From Streptomyces pinistramenti (GTDB lineage Bacteria; Actinomycetota; Actinomycetes; Streptomycetales; Streptomycetaceae), in assembly GCF_020564935.1 (NCBI RefSeq), contig NZ_JAJCXB010000016.1, forward strand, positions 62,001 to 126,000: 64,000 nt of DNA, read 5' to 3'. Below are positions 63,250 through 64,000 of the stretch, piece after piece (within the stretch, counting starts at the first letter, position 1; each line of letters begins with the position of its first letter). A program made the position numbers and the translations under genes. The notes beneath the pieces were generated by a model, which had not been told where the DNA came from, ran no database searches, and saw only the letters and a list, made by a program, of their open reading frames with translations.

Positions 63250-63708
63250 TCAGCGGGCCAGCCAGGCGGCGAGGCCGCGCCGGCCGCCGCGCATCATCAG
63301 CGCGTGATTGATCATGAACAGCGGGCGCCCCGGCACCGCAAGGCGCCTCAGCAGCGGCTTGCGCAGCTCCACCTCCTGCTCGAAGACGGCCCGCGTCCCG
63401 CCGCCCCGCGGCTCGACGGTCCAGCGCACCCAGCCCTCCAGATCGCCGCCCAGCGTCACCTCCAGCACCCCGGCACGCGGATCCCGCACACCTTCGCCCG
63501 CGACCACGTCTAGGTCGTACGGCAGCAGCGAGCGGAACCGGGCGGTGCCGCTGCGCGCGTCGATCCGGTCGACCGACCGCACCTGCGGCCACCAGCAGGG
63601 ATAGCTCTCGACGCGTTCGAGCACCGCGTAGACGACGGCAGGCGGGGCCTGGAGCAGCCACACGCTGCGGAAGCGGTAGCGGTGCGGTACGCGTGACCGG
63701 CGGGGCAT
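63250..63708 (-). CDS. SRPBCC (START-like) family protein
   Basis: 152 residues. Start MPRRSRVPHRYRFRSVWLL, then the family patterns APPAVVYAVLERVESYPCWW, an edge strand FRSLLPYDLDVV and GWVRWTVEP, and a long C-terminal helix. A hydrophobic pocket is expected; members include polyketide cyclases and lipid-binding proteins. Ligand unknown. It sits between the two tRNA-Val genes; a longer open frame runs back through the second tRNA and is rejected. Confidence 0.85.
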   Translation of the reverse strand: MPRRSRVPHRYRFRSVWLLQAPPAVVYAVLERVESYPCWWPQVRSVDRIDARSGTARFRSLLPYDLDVVAGEGVRDPRAGVLEVTLGGDLEGWVRWTVEPRGGGTRAVFEQEVELRKPLLRRLAVPGRPLFMINHALMMRGGRRGLAAWLAR

Positions 63709-63752
63709 GGTGTCAGTGTGCCGCTTCGGGGGTCCTGAATGCCCAACAACCG

Positions 63753-63787
63753 CGAAGGTCCGGAGGCTTGAAGCCTCCGGACCTTCG
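63753..63787 (-). terminator. terminator of second tRNA-Val
   Basis: 17-bp stem (63753-63769 / 63771-63787, arm ends GGAGGCTT/AAGCCTCC), eight bases past the tRNA 3' end. Different in sequence from the first tRNA terminator. Confidence 0.8.
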
Positions 63788-63794
63788 GCCGGGG

Positions 63795-63866
63795 TGGGCG
63801 ATACTGGGTTCGAACCAGTGACCTCTTCGGTGTGAACGAAGCGCTCTCCCACTGAGCTAATCGCCC
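63795..63866 (-). tRNA. tRNA-Val(CAC), copy 2
   Basis: 72 nt, identical to copy 1, 749 bases upstream of it in the minus-strand direction. Anticodon CAC at 63832-63834, discriminator A, CCA not encoded. Both are followed by different hairpins, so they are separate transcription units. Confidence 0.95.
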
Positions 63867-63919
63867 GGCGCGCCGCCAACATTACCCCACGTCGGCGGGC
63901 ACTTGTGACCACCGGCGCC

Positions 63920-64000
63920 TCATACGCCGATGTCCCACGGCATCGCGAGGCCGAACTTGCCCACGTACACCGCGAGCAGCACCGCGATGATCACCACGCC
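63920..64000 (-). CDS. C-terminal end of a membrane protein (partial)
   Basis: The last 26 codons are GVVIIAVLLAVYVGKFGLAM plus PWDIGV and a stop at 63920-63922. This is one hydrophobic helix and a short tail. The 5' part is outside the window. Too short to name; the call as an integral membrane protein is based on the single helix. Confidence 0.55.
   Translation of the reverse strand, partial: GVVIIAVLLAVYVGKFGLAMPWDIGV

Noticed and set aside
63046..64000. Integrated element at the tRNA-Val genes
   Set aside because: No integrase, excisionase or partial tRNA repeat; the duplicated tRNA is full length in both copies.

Overview
The window is a 64 kb stretch of high-GC actinobacterial chromosome, almost certainly from Streptomyces or a close relative. 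The evidence is very strong third-position GC bias, GTG starts, ATGA/GTGA/TGATG stop-start overlaps, a bldD developmental regulator with an intact cyclic-di-GMP motif, an actinobacterial integration host factor (mihF), a PIM-type lipid locus, and gene order typical of the conserved core of streptomycete chromosomes. There is no transposase, integrase, prophage, CRISPR array or rRNA. Most of the window is housekeeping sequence on the minus strand.

Layout. 1-613: gmk (cut by the window edge) and mihF. 769-11007: the pyrimidine operon pyrR-pyrB-pyrC-(membrane protein)-carA-carB-pyrD-pyrF, ending in a U-tailed terminator and led by an RNA hairpin that matches the PyrR-binding loop and encloses the pyrR ribosome-binding site. 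11092-11744: divergent bldD with a perfect-consensus BldD box over its probable promoter. 11893-15023: nusB, efp, an M24 peptidase with changed metal ligands, and a P-loop kinase. 15243-24985: chorismate genes aroC-aroK-aroB-aroQ, then alaS-ruvX-mltG-aroE. 24994-29502: DUF948, rpsD, an iron-box-controlled DUF2470 gene, rarA and a VKOR protein. 29823-34407: hisS, a metallo-beta-lactamase-fold hydrolase, a membrane-anchored cyclophilin and a DUF349 protein. 34424-44869: relA, apt, secF, secD, yajC, ruvB, ruvA, ruvC and yebC. 44987-50032: pdxS-pdxT, a LemA-like protein and the phosphatidylinositol mannoside genes pgsA, acyltransferase and pimA.

The last third (50297-64000) is less canonical. It holds an EF-G-2 paralogue with altered G motifs, an unrecognised membrane protein, DUF5701, a beta-propeller lipoprotein coupled to a divergent polysaccharide deacetylase, a HIT hydrolase, and a likely deletion remnant of a potassium channel gene. 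After thrS comes a translationally coupled pair (DUF4365 nuclease-fold protein plus a 402-residue protein with an OB-like tail), divergent from a DEDDh exonuclease. Two identical tRNA-Val(CAC) genes flank a SRPBCC gene. In the mycobacterial chromosome thrS, HIT, pgsA, acyltransferase and pimA are contiguous; here about 7 kb of extra genes separates HIT from pgsA.

How the parts work together. De novo UMP synthesis is one transcription unit under apparent PyrR control at the level of translation. Shikimate, PLP and purine salvage (apt) supply precursors. alaS, hisS, thrS, rpsD, efp and the tRNAs serve translation, and relA couples it to the stringent response. RuvABC, RuvX and RarA handle recombination and replication stress. 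SecDF/YajC, VKOR and the cyclophilin serve protein export and extracytoplasmic folding. The most informative non-coding signals are the PyrR loop, the BldD box, and an iron box lodged in the 56 bp between rpsD and the DUF2470 gene.
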